Assembly (NCBI GenBank): GCA_900539625.1
Contig: UQCW01000005.1
Span: 36,750 to 100,749, forward strand
DNA from: an uncultured Prevotella sp.
GTDB lineage: Bacteria; Bacteroidota; Bacteroidia; Bacteroidales; Bacteroidaceae
DNA: 64,000 nucleotides
Direction: 5' to 3'
Below the pieces are notes generated by a model that made no database searches, was not told where the DNA came from, and was given only the letters and a program-made list of their open reading frames with translations. The position numbers and the translations under genes are program-made. The stretch's first letter is position 1; every line of letters starts with the position of its first letter. Shown here in pieces: positions 24,909 through 32,526 of the stretch.

Positions 24909-24959
24909 CATGATTCAAGCATTTTACAATCCCGCTTCTGTAAAGGAGCGGGATTTTTT
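24878..24959 (+). promoter_or_regulatory. Transcription attenuator of the Phe/Tyr operon
   Basis: The terminator stem is AATCCCGCT (24929-24937) with AGCGGGATT (24947-24955), followed by TTTTT. The competing antiterminator pairs GAAGCGGGA (24878-24886, within the leader peptide frame) with TCCCGCTTC (24930-24938), nine bases without mismatch. The two structures share the CCCGCT arm and so exclude each other. pheA starts 16 bases after the T run. Confidence 0.82.
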
Positions 24960-24974
24960 GTTAAAACAAACCGT

Positions 24975-25802
24975 ATGAAAGTAGCAATTCAAGGCATAAG
25001 GGGGTCGTTTCACGATATTGCCGCCCATGAATATTTCCAGGGCGAGGAACTCGAAATGGTGTGGTGTAACACCTTTGAAGACCTCTTTGCCACCATGAAG
25101 GAAGACGACAACTGCTTGGCACTGATGGCCATCGAGAACACCATTGCGGGCAGTCTGCTCCACAACTATGAATTGCTGCGGCAGAGCGGCGCCACCATCA
25201 TCGGCGAACACAAACTGCACATCGAACACAGCATCATGTGCTTGCCTGGCGAAGACTGGGCCGACATTAAGGAAGTCAATTCCCATCCTGTGGCCTTGGC
25301 GCAGTGTCGTGGGTTCCTTCAGCGTCATCCGCAAATCAAAGTGGTGGAAGCCGAGGACACTGCTGGAGCGGCAGAGACGATCAGTCGGAAAAAGCTGCAC
25401 GGACACGCCGCCATCTGTCATGCCGGAGCCGCGCCGATCTACGGCATGCGCCTCCTCGAAAAGAGCATCGAAGACAACAAACACAATTTCACGCGCTTCC
25501 TCGTGCTCTGCGACCCCTGGAATGCCGACCGCCTGCGCGATCTCCACGCCACCAACAAGGCCAGCATCGTTTTCACCCTGCCGCATGAAGAAGGGTCGCT
25601 CTCGCAGGTGCTCAGCATCTTCTCGTTCTATAAGATAAACCTCACCAAAATCCAGTCGTTGCCCATCATCGGGCGGGAATGGCAATATCTTTTCTATATT
25701 GACGTGACCTACGACGACTATATGCGCTACCGCCAAAGTATCGATGCGGTGCGCCCACTGATTAAAGAACTCAAAATATTAGGAGAATATGAAGGTAAAT
25801 AA
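24975..25802 (+). CDS. pheA: Prephenate dehydratase with ACT domain
   Basis: A 275-residue enzyme that converts prephenate to phenylpyruvate, the committed step to phenylalanine. The N-terminal periplasmic-binding-protein-like fold starts at KVAIQGIRGSFHDIAAHEYF. The catalytic Thr-Arg-Phe motif is in HNFTRFLVLC. A C-terminal ACT domain (from ASIVFTLPHEEGSLSQVLSI, with LTKIQSLPI in the ESRP position) would bind phenylalanine for feedback inhibition. It is monofunctional: the chorismate mutase domain is fused to DAHP synthase two genes downstream. It is first in the operon and overlaps the aminotransferase gene by 14 bases. Confidence 0.96.
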   Translation: MKVAIQGIRGSFHDIAAHEYFQGEELEMVWCNTFEDLFATMKEDDNCLALMAIENTIAGSLLHNYELLRQSGATIIGEHKLHIEHSIMCLPGEDWADIKEVNSHPVALAQCRGFLQRHPQIKVVEAEDTAGAAETISRKKLHGHAAICHAGAAPIYGMRLLEKSIEDNKHNFTRFLVLCDPWNADRLRDLHATNKASIVFTLPHEEGSLSQVLSIFSFYKINLTKIQSLPIIGREWQYLFYIDVTYDDYMRYRQSIDAVRPLIKELKILGEYEGK

Positions 25803-26970
25803 CCAGCCAGACATACAGCCGGCCCAACGCCTCGACAGTGTGCAGGAATACTATTTCTCACGCAAAGGTAAAGAAGTGGCCCGCATGAATGCTGAAGGCA
25901 AGGACATCATCTCGCTTGCCATTGGCAGTCCCGATATGCCGCCTTCGCAGCAAACCATCGACACCCTCTGTCGCGAGGCGCAAAACCCCAATGCCCACGG
26001 CTATCAGCCAACGGTGGGCATCCCGCAGTTGCGCGAGGCCATGGCCGATTTCTACAAGCGTTGGTTTGAGGTCGACTTGGACCCCCAAAGCGAGATTCAG
26101 CCCCTCATTGGTTCGAAGGAAGGCATCTTGCACGTGACGTTGGCCTTCGTCAATCCAGGCGACAAGGTCCTCGTGCCCAATCCAGGATACCCCACCTATA
26201 CATCGCTCTCGCGTCTGCTCGGCGCTGAGGTGGTCAACTACAACCTGCGCCCTGAAAACGGGTGGCAGCCCGATTTCGACGAATTGGAAAAGATGGACCT
26301 GACGGGCGTGAAAATCCTGTGGAGCAACTATCCCAACATGCCAACGGGAGCACCAGCCTGCAGGTCAACTTACGAAAGACTCGTTGACTTTTCCCGCCGC
26401 CACAACATTCTCGTGGTGAACGACAACCCATACAGCTTCATCCTCGGCCACGAGCATCTGAGCATCCTGCAAGTGCCGGGCGCCAAAGACGTGTGCATCG
26501 AGTTCAACTCCATGAGTAAAAGCCACAATATGCCAGGATGGCGCGTCGGCATGCTTGCTACCAACGCACACTTTGTCAAATGGATATTAAAGGTGAAGAG
26601 CAACATCGATTCCGGAACGTTCCGCCCCTTGCAGCTCGCCGCTGCTGAGGCCTACCGCAACGACGATGCCTGGCATGAAGAAGCCAACGTGAATGTCTAT
26701 CGCCGCCGCCGTCAGCTCGCCGGACAAATCATGGACGCCCTCGGCTGCAAATATGAAAGTTGGCAGGTCGGCATGTTCCTCTGGGGACGCATCCCCGACA
26801 GTTGCGCCAATGTGGAAGACCTCACGGAGCGTGTGCTCCACGAAGCCCGCGTGTTTATCACGCCCGGTTTTATCTTCGGCTCAAATGGACAACGCTACAT
26901 CCGCATTTCTCTCTGCGCCAAGGAAGAAAAACTGGCAGAGGCCTTGGAGCGCGTCAAGGCAATGAACTGA
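25789..26970 (+). CDS. Class I/II aminotransferase (probable aromatic amino acid aminotransferase)
   Basis: A 393-residue PLP enzyme of fold type I. The PLP lysine is Lys244 in SMSKSHNMPGWRVG, and the cofactor ring contacts include YPNMPTGA (residues 181-188) and NDNPYSF. Its place between pheA and the DAHP synthase gene suggests that it makes Phe and Tyr from phenylpyruvate and 4-hydroxyphenylpyruvate. By sequence it resembles aspartate- and LL-diaminopimelate-type aminotransferases, so a wider range is possible. The ATG lies inside the end of pheA, and the 14-base overlap suggests coupled translation. A C9A10 homopolymer tract follows its stop codon. Confidence 0.9.
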   Translation: MKVNNQPDIQPAQRLDSVQEYYFSRKGKEVARMNAEGKDIISLAIGSPDMPPSQQTIDTLCREAQNPNAHGYQPTVGIPQLREAMADFYKRWFEVDLDPQSEIQPLIGSKEGILHVTLAFVNPGDKVLVPNPGYPTYTSLSRLLGAEVVNYNLRPENGWQPDFDELEKMDLTGVKILWSNYPNMPTGAPACRSTYERLVDFSRRHNILVVNDNPYSFILGHEHLSILQVPGAKDVCIEFNSMSKSHNMPGWRVGMLATNAHFVKWILKVKSNIDSGTFRPLQLAAAEAYRNDDAWHEEANVNVYRRRRQLAGQIMDALGCKYESWQVGMFLWGRIPDSCANVEDLTERVLHEARVFITPGFIFGSNGQRYIRISLCAKEEKLAEALERVKAMN

Positions 26971-26973
26971 GTT

Positions 26974-26992
26974 CCCCCCCCCAAAAAAAAAA
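26974..26992. repeat. C9A10 homopolymer tract
   Basis: Nine C followed directly by ten A lie three bases after the aminotransferase stop codon and 34 bases before the next ATG. Such a tract may slip during replication or transcription. It is intergenic, so any effect would be on expression of the downstream genes. A sequencing error in its length is also possible. Confidence 0.8.
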
Positions 26993-27026
26993 TACTATAT
27001 TATACAATCCCCAAACAACCCATAAT

Positions 27027-28097
27027 ATGCCTCTCGAATTAAAACCCCTCAATTTCCCTGGTGTGGAAATGAAACGCCCGGTGATCATCGCCGGTCCGTG
27101 CTCCGCTGAAACAGAAGAGCAAGTGATGAACACCGCCACACAGTTGGCAAGTAAAGGAATCAAGATTTTCCGTTCCGGTATCTGGAAACCGCGCACCAAG
27201 CCCGGCGGCTTTGAAGGCGTTGGCGTGACGGGTCTTCCTTGGCTGCAGCGCGTGCAGAAAGAACTCGGCATGCTCGTTTCGACGGAAGTGGCCACGCCCA
27301 AGCATGTGGAAGCTTGTCTGGAAGCTGGCATCGACGTGCTTTGGATTGGCGCACGCACCGTGGCCAACCCCTTTGCCATGCAAGAATTGGCTGACTCATT
27401 GCGCGGCGTTGACATCCCCGTGCTGGTGAAGAATCCCGTTAACCCCGACCTCGAACTCTGGGTGGGCGGTCTGGAACGCATCAATGGAGCGGGCATCAAG
27501 CGCCTTGGCGTCATCCACCGCGGTTTTTCAACCTACGACAAGCGCATCTATCGTAACCTCCCCATGTGGCACATCGCCATCGAACTGCGCCGCCGTTTCC
27601 CCAATCTCCCCATCTTCGGCGACCCCAGCCACATCGGCGGAGCGCGTGAACTCGTTGCCCCTTTGTGTCAGCAGGCAATGGACCTCGGTTTCGACGGACT
27701 CATCGTAGAGAGCCACTGCAACCCCGATGCCGCATGGAGCGATGCCAAACAGCAGGTGACGCCAGATGTCCTCGACTTCATCCTCGACAAACTCATCATC
27801 CGCAAGAGCGTGCAGAGCACTGAGAGCCTCACGGCATTGCGCCACCAAATTGACGAAATCGACAACGCCCTCATCGAGCAGTTGGCAAAGCGCATGCGCC
27901 TGAGCCGCGAAATCGGACAATATAAAAAAGAGCACGACATGACCATCGTGCAGACGGGACGCTACAACGAAATCCTCGACAAGCGCGGCGCACAAGGCGT
28001 GCTCTGCGGTATGTCGTCTGACTTCATGAAAACGGTGTTTGAAGCCATTCATGAAGAGAGCGTACACCAGCAAATTGAAGTGATGAACAAAAATTGA
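27027..28097 (+). CDS. Bifunctional DAHP synthase / chorismate mutase
   Basis: A 356-residue fusion that catalyses the first step of the shikimate pathway and the step from chorismate to prephenate. Residues 1 to about 250 are a type I-beta DAHP synthase (RPVIIAGPCSAETEEQV, KIFRSGIWKPRT, LPIFGDPSHIGGARELV). Residues about 265-350 are an AroQ-type chorismate mutase (ALRHQIDEIDNALIEQLAKR, MRLSREIGQYKKEH). The fused mutase probably gives feedback control of the synthase by prephenate or chorismate. I start at the ATG at 27027; the open frame extending upstream overlaps the aminotransferase gene out of frame and crosses the C9A10 tract. A gap of 52 bases separates it from tyrA. Confidence 0.95.
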   Translation: MPLELKPLNFPGVEMKRPVIIAGPCSAETEEQVMNTATQLASKGIKIFRSGIWKPRTKPGGFEGVGVTGLPWLQRVQKELGMLVSTEVATPKHVEACLEAGIDVLWIGARTVANPFAMQELADSLRGVDIPVLVKNPVNPDLELWVGGLERINGAGIKRLGVIHRGFSTYDKRIYRNLPMWHIAIELRRRFPNLPIFGDPSHIGGARELVAPLCQQAMDLGFDGLIVESHCNPDAAWSDAKQQVTPDVLDFILDKLIIRKSVQSTESLTALRHQIDEIDNALIEQLAKRMRLSREIGQYKKEHDMTIVQTGRYNEILDKRGAQGVLCGMSSDFMKTVFEAIHEESVHQQIEVMNKN

Positions 28098-28149
28098 TAG
28101 GGAACGGGGCGGTTGGCTCTCCAGCCGCCTTCTCTCCAAAAAACGGAAT

Positions 28150-28923
28150 ATGAAAATCTTGATATTGGGAGCGGGCAAGATGGGCTCGTTCTTTGTGGAC
28201 CTGCTGAGTTTTGAACACACCACCGCTGTCTACGACATCGACCCAAAGCGACTGCGCTTCATGTATAACACCGAGCGCTTTACGACGCTTGAGGAAATCG
28301 CCGAATTTAAACCAGAATTGGTCATCAACGCCGTGACCTTGAAATACACGCTTGATGTCTTCAAGCAAGTGATGCCTTATCTGCCCTCCGACTGCATCTT
28401 GAGCGACATCTCTTCTGTCAAGACGGGTTTGCGCGAGTTCTACGAGCAGTGTGGCCGGCGCTACGTCTCCACCCACCCCATGTTCGGTCCGACGTTTGCC
28501 AACCTCGGCGCCCTGTCGAACGAGAATGCCATCATCATTACGGAGGGCGACTATATGGGCCGCATCTTCTTCAAGGATCTCTACAGCCGCTTGGGGCTTC
28601 ACATCTGTGAGTACACCTTCGATGCTCACGATGAAACCGTTGCCTATTCTTTGGGCACCCCCTTCGTTTCCACCTTCGTGTTTTCTGCCGTCATGAAGCA
28701 TCAGGACGCTCCCGGAACCACCTTTAAGCGCCACATGGCCATTGCCAAAGGAGTGCTCGGGGAAGACGACACGCTCTTGCGCGAAATCCTTTTCAATCCG
28801 CGCATGAGCAGTCAGGTCGGAAAAATCCGTGACGAACTGAAAGATCTGATGGATATCATCGACAGCAAGGATGAAGCCCGCTTTAATGCCTATCTGAAGA
28901 AAATTCGCGAACACATCAAATGA
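28150..28923 (+). CDS. tyrA: Prephenate dehydrogenase
   Basis: A 257-residue NAD-dependent enzyme that makes 4-hydroxyphenylpyruvate from prephenate for tyrosine synthesis. The Rossmann start is KILILGAGKMGSFFVDLL, and the substrate region includes SDISSVKTGL and STHPMFGPTFANLG, where the His-Pro-Met-Phe-Gly-Pro block is characteristic. It lacks a C-terminal ACT domain, which fits the short length. It is last in the Phe/Tyr operon, and a strong terminator follows 37 bases after its stop codon. Because it shares the attenuator with pheA, both branches would respond to the same leader peptide, which contains both Phe and Tyr codons. Confidence 0.94.
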   Translation: MKILILGAGKMGSFFVDLLSFEHTTAVYDIDPKRLRFMYNTERFTTLEEIAEFKPELVINAVTLKYTLDVFKQVMPYLPSDCILSDISSVKTGLREFYEQCGRRYVSTHPMFGPTFANLGALSNENAIIITEGDYMGRIFFKDLYSRLGLHICEYTFDAHDETVAYSLGTPFVSTFVFSAVMKHQDAPGTTFKRHMAIAKGVLGEDDTLLREILFNPRMSSQVGKIRDELKDLMDIIDSKDEARFNAYLKKIREHIK

Positions 28924-28959
28924 GGCGCAACCATTTTTGAGTTGCTTCCGCCTCTCAGT

Positions 28960-29001
28960 AAAAACAACCCCAGATTGCATCCGTGATCTGGGGTTGTTTT
29001 T
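28960..29001 (+). terminator. Terminator of the Phe/Tyr operon
   Basis: A perfect 16-bp stem (28960-28975 with 28986-29001, type AACAACCCCAGAT) has a ten-base loop. The right arm ends in TTTTT, supplying the T run. Confidence 0.88.
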
Positions 29002-29138
29002 GCTGCAGGCCGCAAACACCAGGGTGTTCAAAAACCAGAAAGCCCCAAGGTTGGTAGAGAGGTTGAAAATATATGCTGCAAAACATGTTTAACTTTATTT
29101 GTTAGCTGCTCTGCGCCAGGTTTTTGTTATTATCTGTA

Positions 29139-29153
29139 ATTTGTCAGACAAAT
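29139..29153. promoter_or_regulatory. GntR/FadR-type operator in front of its own regulator
   Basis: ATTTGTCAGACAAAT is a perfect 7-1-7 palindrome and contains TTGTCAGACAA, which fits the FadR-subfamily operator consensus TnGTnnnACnA at every fixed position. It ends 23 bases before the ATG of the regulator, a position suited to autorepression. Confidence 0.7.
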
Positions 29154-29176
29154 AAGATATAACGATAATTCGAAAT

Positions 29177-29899
29177 ATGGAATCTTTAGAACTACAAGGC
29201 AAGAGTAGCACATTGGTTGATTTGGTGGAGGAAAAACTGCTGCAATATTTAAAGGAAAACGATTACTGCATTGGCAGCGTCATTCCCAATGAAGCAGAAC
29301 TCTCTTCCTCGTTAGGCGTGGCCCGAAGCGTTCTCAGAGAAGCTTTGAGCCGCTTGAAGATGATTGGAATGATTGAAAGTCGCACCAGGAGAGGTATGGT
29401 TATTAAGGAACCATCTCTTTTGGGTGGCATGAAGCGTCTCATCGACCCGAGAAATCTCAGTGAGAATACGCTGTGTGATCTTCTGGAGTTCAGAATGATG
29501 CTTGAAATCGGAATGACCTACAAACTTTTTGAGAATCTCACCGACAAGCATTTAAAGGAACTGGAAGATATTGTCAAAATGGAGGTCGTTTTGGGATGCA
29601 ATGAATATTCGCTGGCGAGTGAGGTGAATTTCCACTCAAAGCTGTATGAGATAACAGGCAATTCCACTATCATTGAATTTGAACGGATTATTTATCCGCT
29701 GATGGAGTTTGCCAAAGAAAAATTCCACGAGCACTTGATGCCCCTGAATCAAGAGCTTCTTCAACGTGGGGAATTGGTCACTCATGCAGACCTCTTAAAG
29801 CTTCTCGTAGATAGAGACGAAGAAGGCTACAGGAAAGCCATTGGAAAGCATTTGAGTGTGTATAGAATCTTCTTGAAGAACATGAGAAACCGCGAATAA
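29177..29899 (+). CDS. GntR-family regulator, FadR subfamily
   Basis: A 240-residue transcription regulator. The N-terminal winged helix is clear (IPNEAELSSSLGVARSVLRE and ALSRLKMIGMIESRTRRG), and the C-terminal all-helical FCD domain has the metal/ligand region DLLEFRMMLEIG, with histidines in VNFHSKLYEITGN and VTHADLLKLL. FadR-type FCD proteins respond to carboxylic acids and sugar acids. A near-ideal FadR-type operator sits 23 bases upstream, which suggests autoregulation. In Bacteroidetes such regulators commonly lie beside sugar-acid or glycan genes, but here the next plus-strand frame is only a remnant, so the target operon may have been lost or lie elsewhere. Confidence 0.92.
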   Translation: MESLELQGKSSTLVDLVEEKLLQYLKENDYCIGSVIPNEAELSSSLGVARSVLREALSRLKMIGMIESRTRRGMVIKEPSLLGGMKRLIDPRNLSENTLCDLLEFRMMLEIGMTYKLFENLTDKHLKELEDIVKMEVVLGCNEYSLASEVNFHSKLYEITGNSTIIEFERIIYPLMEFAKEKFHEHLMPLNQELLQRGELVTHADLLKLLVDRDEEGYRKAIGKHLSVYRIFLKNMRNRE

Positions 29900-29905
29900 C
29901 AGGCT

Positions 29906-30157
29906 TTGACAGCCTGTGGGATGGAGTTCACCATTGTGTGGCCCCATTCTCACTTCGTTCGTTTTTTGAAAAAATGTGGTCTGGATGAGATGTTATCTGT
30001 CATTGACTCAAACGGCAAAGTTTGCTTCACTCAATCTATAAAGGCTGGTCAAGAGAGTATGGAAATTTCTACAAGCGGAATGCCTGCCGGCATGTATATT
30101 ATCCGTGTTACCGATGGAAACAAGGAAGTGGATAATTGTCGCATAATTATCCGTTAA
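29906..30157 (+). pseudogene. Orphan T9SS C-terminal sorting domain (gene remnant)
   Basis: An 83-codon frame whose last 60 residues look like a type IX secretion C-terminal sorting domain: a beta-rich start (MLSVIDSNGKVCFTQSI), the characteristic STSGMPAGMYIIRVTDGN, and a basic end (CRIIIR). In intact proteins this domain follows a large secreted enzyme and an Ig-like spacer. Here the sequence before it is not protein-like, there is no signal peptide, and the only possible starts are a TTG at 29906 and an internal ATG. I read it as the 3' end of a deleted secreted-protein gene. It ends 53 bases before a terminator. Confidence 0.65.
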
Positions 30158-30210
30158 CCTCCCGCTGAGGCCAACCTATTGGCCGACATTTTCCAAGTAA
30201 ATAATATAGT

Positions 30211-30247
30211 AAGGGGCGACTTGAACTCACCATTCAAGTCGCCCCTT
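30211..30247. terminator. Bidirectional terminator
   Basis: A perfect 15-bp stem (30211-30225 with 30233-30247, type AAGGGGCGACTTGAA) has a seven-base loop. It lies between the T9SS remnant and the convergent phytase-like gene. Confidence 0.8.
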
Positions 30248-30284
30248 ATGTGGCTGTATCAGTGTTGCGTTATCTCAGTCCGTC

Positions 30285-31358
30285 TCAGAAATCCGGAAGA
30301 ATCAGTACGCGGATGTAGTCTTTCAGATGGACAGGACCTTTGCCATATCCTCCTTGAGAGTCGCTGATGAGGAGTAGCGTCTGTCGGCCGTCGTTAAGCT
30401 GTCGGCCCAGGCACATGCCTTCGTAGTTGGCGAAGTTTTGTTTGAAAGGCATCATGTGCGTGGTGAAAGTGGCGATGAGCCGCTTCGTCATGAATTTGTT
30501 CGGGTCGAGTTTTTGCAAATCTGTCGACGAATCAATCATCCACGACTCCTGCGGATTCACCATGAAAATCTTGCAGGTGCATTGCGAACTGAGGTAGCCG
30601 TTGGAGATGTCTGCCTCGCGCTCCATCACGAGGAGGCGTCCGTCGGGCAGTGTGGCTATTTCAGACACGCCGTAGACATAGATTTTCCCGAAGTCGTCGG
30701 CCTTTCCGCGGTCCATGCGGTAGGCATATTGTGCAATCGGGAGCAAGTCGTCTCTGAAAGATTGCAGGCGCAGCAGATTTTGTTCGCCGGGGTGCATCGG
30801 TCCTGCGGCGTTCCCGTCTTTGAGCAGTGTGCTCTCAGTGGTGGTCCAGAAACGATGTGTGGTTGGGCAGTAGGCGAGCGATTCAAATCCGTAGTTGGGG
30901 ACGATGTTGCCGAGGCCGAAGATTTTCGGCACTGTCAGTTCGCGCCCCGTTGGCTGCCCATCCATATTATATTCCAAGATTTTCTGATCACCTTCGCCAG
31001 CGATGAATACCGTGCCTGCTGGAGGAAAATAGGCGATGCCTTCGCAGTCGCGGACAGAGATGCCCGTGGCTGCCGACACCTTGGGCGAGGAATTGCCCTT
31101 GAAACTTTCCAGATAGACACTCTCGATGGCACCCGTTGTGGCGTTTTGGTCAATGAGGAAAGTGAAGAAGCCATCGGTGATTTCTTTATCGGAGACAACG
31201 GCGTAGCGGTTGTTGCCGAGAGAGGTGATACCGCTATAGTTGCCTGTTCCGATGCGCCATTTGGAGAGCGCCACTTGTCCGAGGTCAACGGCTTGCTGCG
31301 CTGAGGAAATGAGCGGCATGAAGAGCAGGCTCAAAGCGAGGAGGATTTTCGATTTCAT
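30285..31358 (-). CDS. Secreted esterase-like protein of the phytase-like family
   Basis: A 357-residue exported protein of the 'esterase-like activity of phytase' family, a beta-propeller group. I start at the ATG at 31358 because it opens a good signal peptide (KSKILLALSLLFMPLISSAQ); the frame is open 20 codons further upstream but without signal character. Recognisable segments are SGITSLGNNRYAVVSDK, SVRDCEGIAYFPP, NYGFESLAYCP and NYEGMCLGRQL; the paired Glu/Asp positions in the Asp-x-Glu-Gly-like blocks fit metal binding. The substrate is unknown: family members have been linked to phytate or phosphoester hydrolysis on weak evidence. It is 72 bases downstream of the GNAT gene on the same strand. 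Confidence 0.82.
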   Translation of the reverse strand: MKSKILLALSLLFMPLISSAQQAVDLGQVALSKWRIGTGNYSGITSLGNNRYAVVSDKEITDGFFTFLIDQNATTGAIESVYLESFKGNSSPKVSAATGISVRDCEGIAYFPPAGTVFIAGEGDQKILEYNMDGQPTGRELTVPKIFGLGNIVPNYGFESLAYCPTTHRFWTTTESTLLKDGNAAGPMHPGEQNLLRLQSFRDDLLPIAQYAYRMDRGKADDFGKIYVYGVSEIATLPDGRLLVMEREADISNGYLSSQCTCKIFMVNPQESWMIDSSTDLQKLDPNKFMTKRLIATFTTHMMPFKQNFANYEGMCLGRQLNDGRQTLLLISDSQGGYGKGPVHLKDYIRVLILPDF

Positions 31359-31413
31359 GTTGTTGCGTAGTTGGGTGTGAAGAAAATTGGGTTTACTTAG
31401 CCCGAAGGCTTTC

Positions 31414-31424
31414 ACCATTACTTA
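31414..31424 (-). repeat. Solo TAAGTAATGGT site
   Basis: The minus strand reads TAAGTAATGGTGAAAG, identical over 16 bases to the repeat at 400-427. It begins five bases after the GNAT stop codon. Confidence 0.5.
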
Positions 31425-31429
31425 TGCCC

Positions 31430-32467
31430 TTATTCGTTGAGCATCATTTCGATGAGCGTTGGGTGTGCTCCCAGGAACATGGCTGCCAGACCGCCTGGCG
31501 TGACGATGCTATCGGGGCGTTGATCGGTTAGTTGCACTTTGCCTTTTCCGACGAGGTAGAAGCCGTTGTTTTCTGGCACGTCGAGGTCGCCGTCCACTCC
31601 GATGTGTATTTCAAAATCGGGATAGGCCTTGACAACGGCCGAGAGAAAATGTTTCACGTTGATGACGCGGGCCATGGCAAATGGCGTGGCACCATTCACG
31701 GCGCCTGGCGATGGCACACGAGCATAGATGTGGTCGACACCGGCGAGCTGCTTGAGCTGGCGCACGAAGAGGTCTTTCACTTCCTGATGCGTCACGAGCA
31801 GGCTGCGCATGAAGACGCGGCTATCGGCTTCTGGAACAGCGAGACAAAGACCGACGATGCGGCGTTTGCGGCGTGCCACGAGAACGTAGCCGTTGTCGTT
31901 GTCGCAGTCGGCCAGGGCCGCGAAGAAATCGTTTTCAGAGGGGTGGAGCATAAAATCGAAGCCCGAATAGCGGCGGAAGAAAATGTAGAGCTCCATTGGC
32001 CATTCATCGGGTTGCTGGATTTCCACGTGCGGGTCGTCTTCTCCCTTGTCTTCCATCTCCACCTCTTTGCGGTAGGTGGCAGTCCAATAGGCACCGTGTT
32101 CTGGTTTCTCATAGAAATGCCGTAAGCCTTCATCGGCTGGAATCACGAAACTCAGAGCAGCCCCCTGTCGATAGAGTTCGCGGTGGGCCTGTCGCAGCAG
32201 TTGCGAGGCGACCCCGCGTTTGCGGTGTTCTGGCGAAACACAAAGGCCAGAGACATAGCCCGTGAAGATCATCAGGCGGTGGAAAGTCATGGGGTAGGGG
32301 ATGACCTGCATGGCACCGATGACCTTGCCGTCTTCGCGAACGGTGATGTTCTGTTGGTCGGTATATTTCTCTTCGAAATAGATGTCCATGAATTCTTCGC
32401 TGTCGTGGAAGCATTCCTTCCAGAGCGCACGTGTCTGTTGTTTTATTTCTTGTGGAGTGAGTATCAT
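31430..32467 (-). CDS. GNAT-family N-acetyltransferase
   Basis: A 345-residue cytosolic acetyltransferase, larger than single-domain GNATs (about 150-180 residues). The acetyl-CoA site is SGLCVSPEHRKRGVASQLL near residues 70-88, and an N-terminal GNAT core (VREDGKVIGAMQVIPYPM) precedes it. The C-terminal half probably holds a second, degenerate GNAT domain plus an SCP2-like end (DVPENNGFYLVGKGKVQLTD), as in the Eis-like group. The acceptor is unknown; Eis-like members acetylate aminoglycosides or peptides elsewhere. It is 59 bases from the DUF2156 gene on the same strand. Confidence 0.82.
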   Translation of the reverse strand: MILTPQEIKQQTRALWKECFHDSEEFMDIYFEEKYTDQQNITVREDGKVIGAMQVIPYPMTFHRLMIFTGYVSGLCVSPEHRKRGVASQLLRQAHRELYRQGAALSFVIPADEGLRHFYEKPEHGAYWTATYRKEVEMEDKGEDDPHVEIQQPDEWPMELYIFFRRYSGFDFMLHPSENDFFAALADCDNDNGYVLVARRKRRIVGLCLAVPEADSRVFMRSLLVTHQEVKDLFVRQLKQLAGVDHIYARVPSPGAVNGATPFAMARVINVKHFLSAVVKAYPDFEIHIGVDGDLDVPENNGFYLVGKGKVQLTDQRPDSIVTPGGLAAMFLGAHPTLIEMMLNE

Positions 32468-32526
32468 AATATATATATGAGTAGGCAGTATATGAGTAGG
32501 CAGACTGAAAAAAGTCTTGCCATTAA

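Noticed and set aside
26760..27026. N-terminal extension of the DAHP synthase frame
   Set aside because: It overlaps the aminotransferase gene out of frame and crosses the C9A10 tract. The family start is at 27027.
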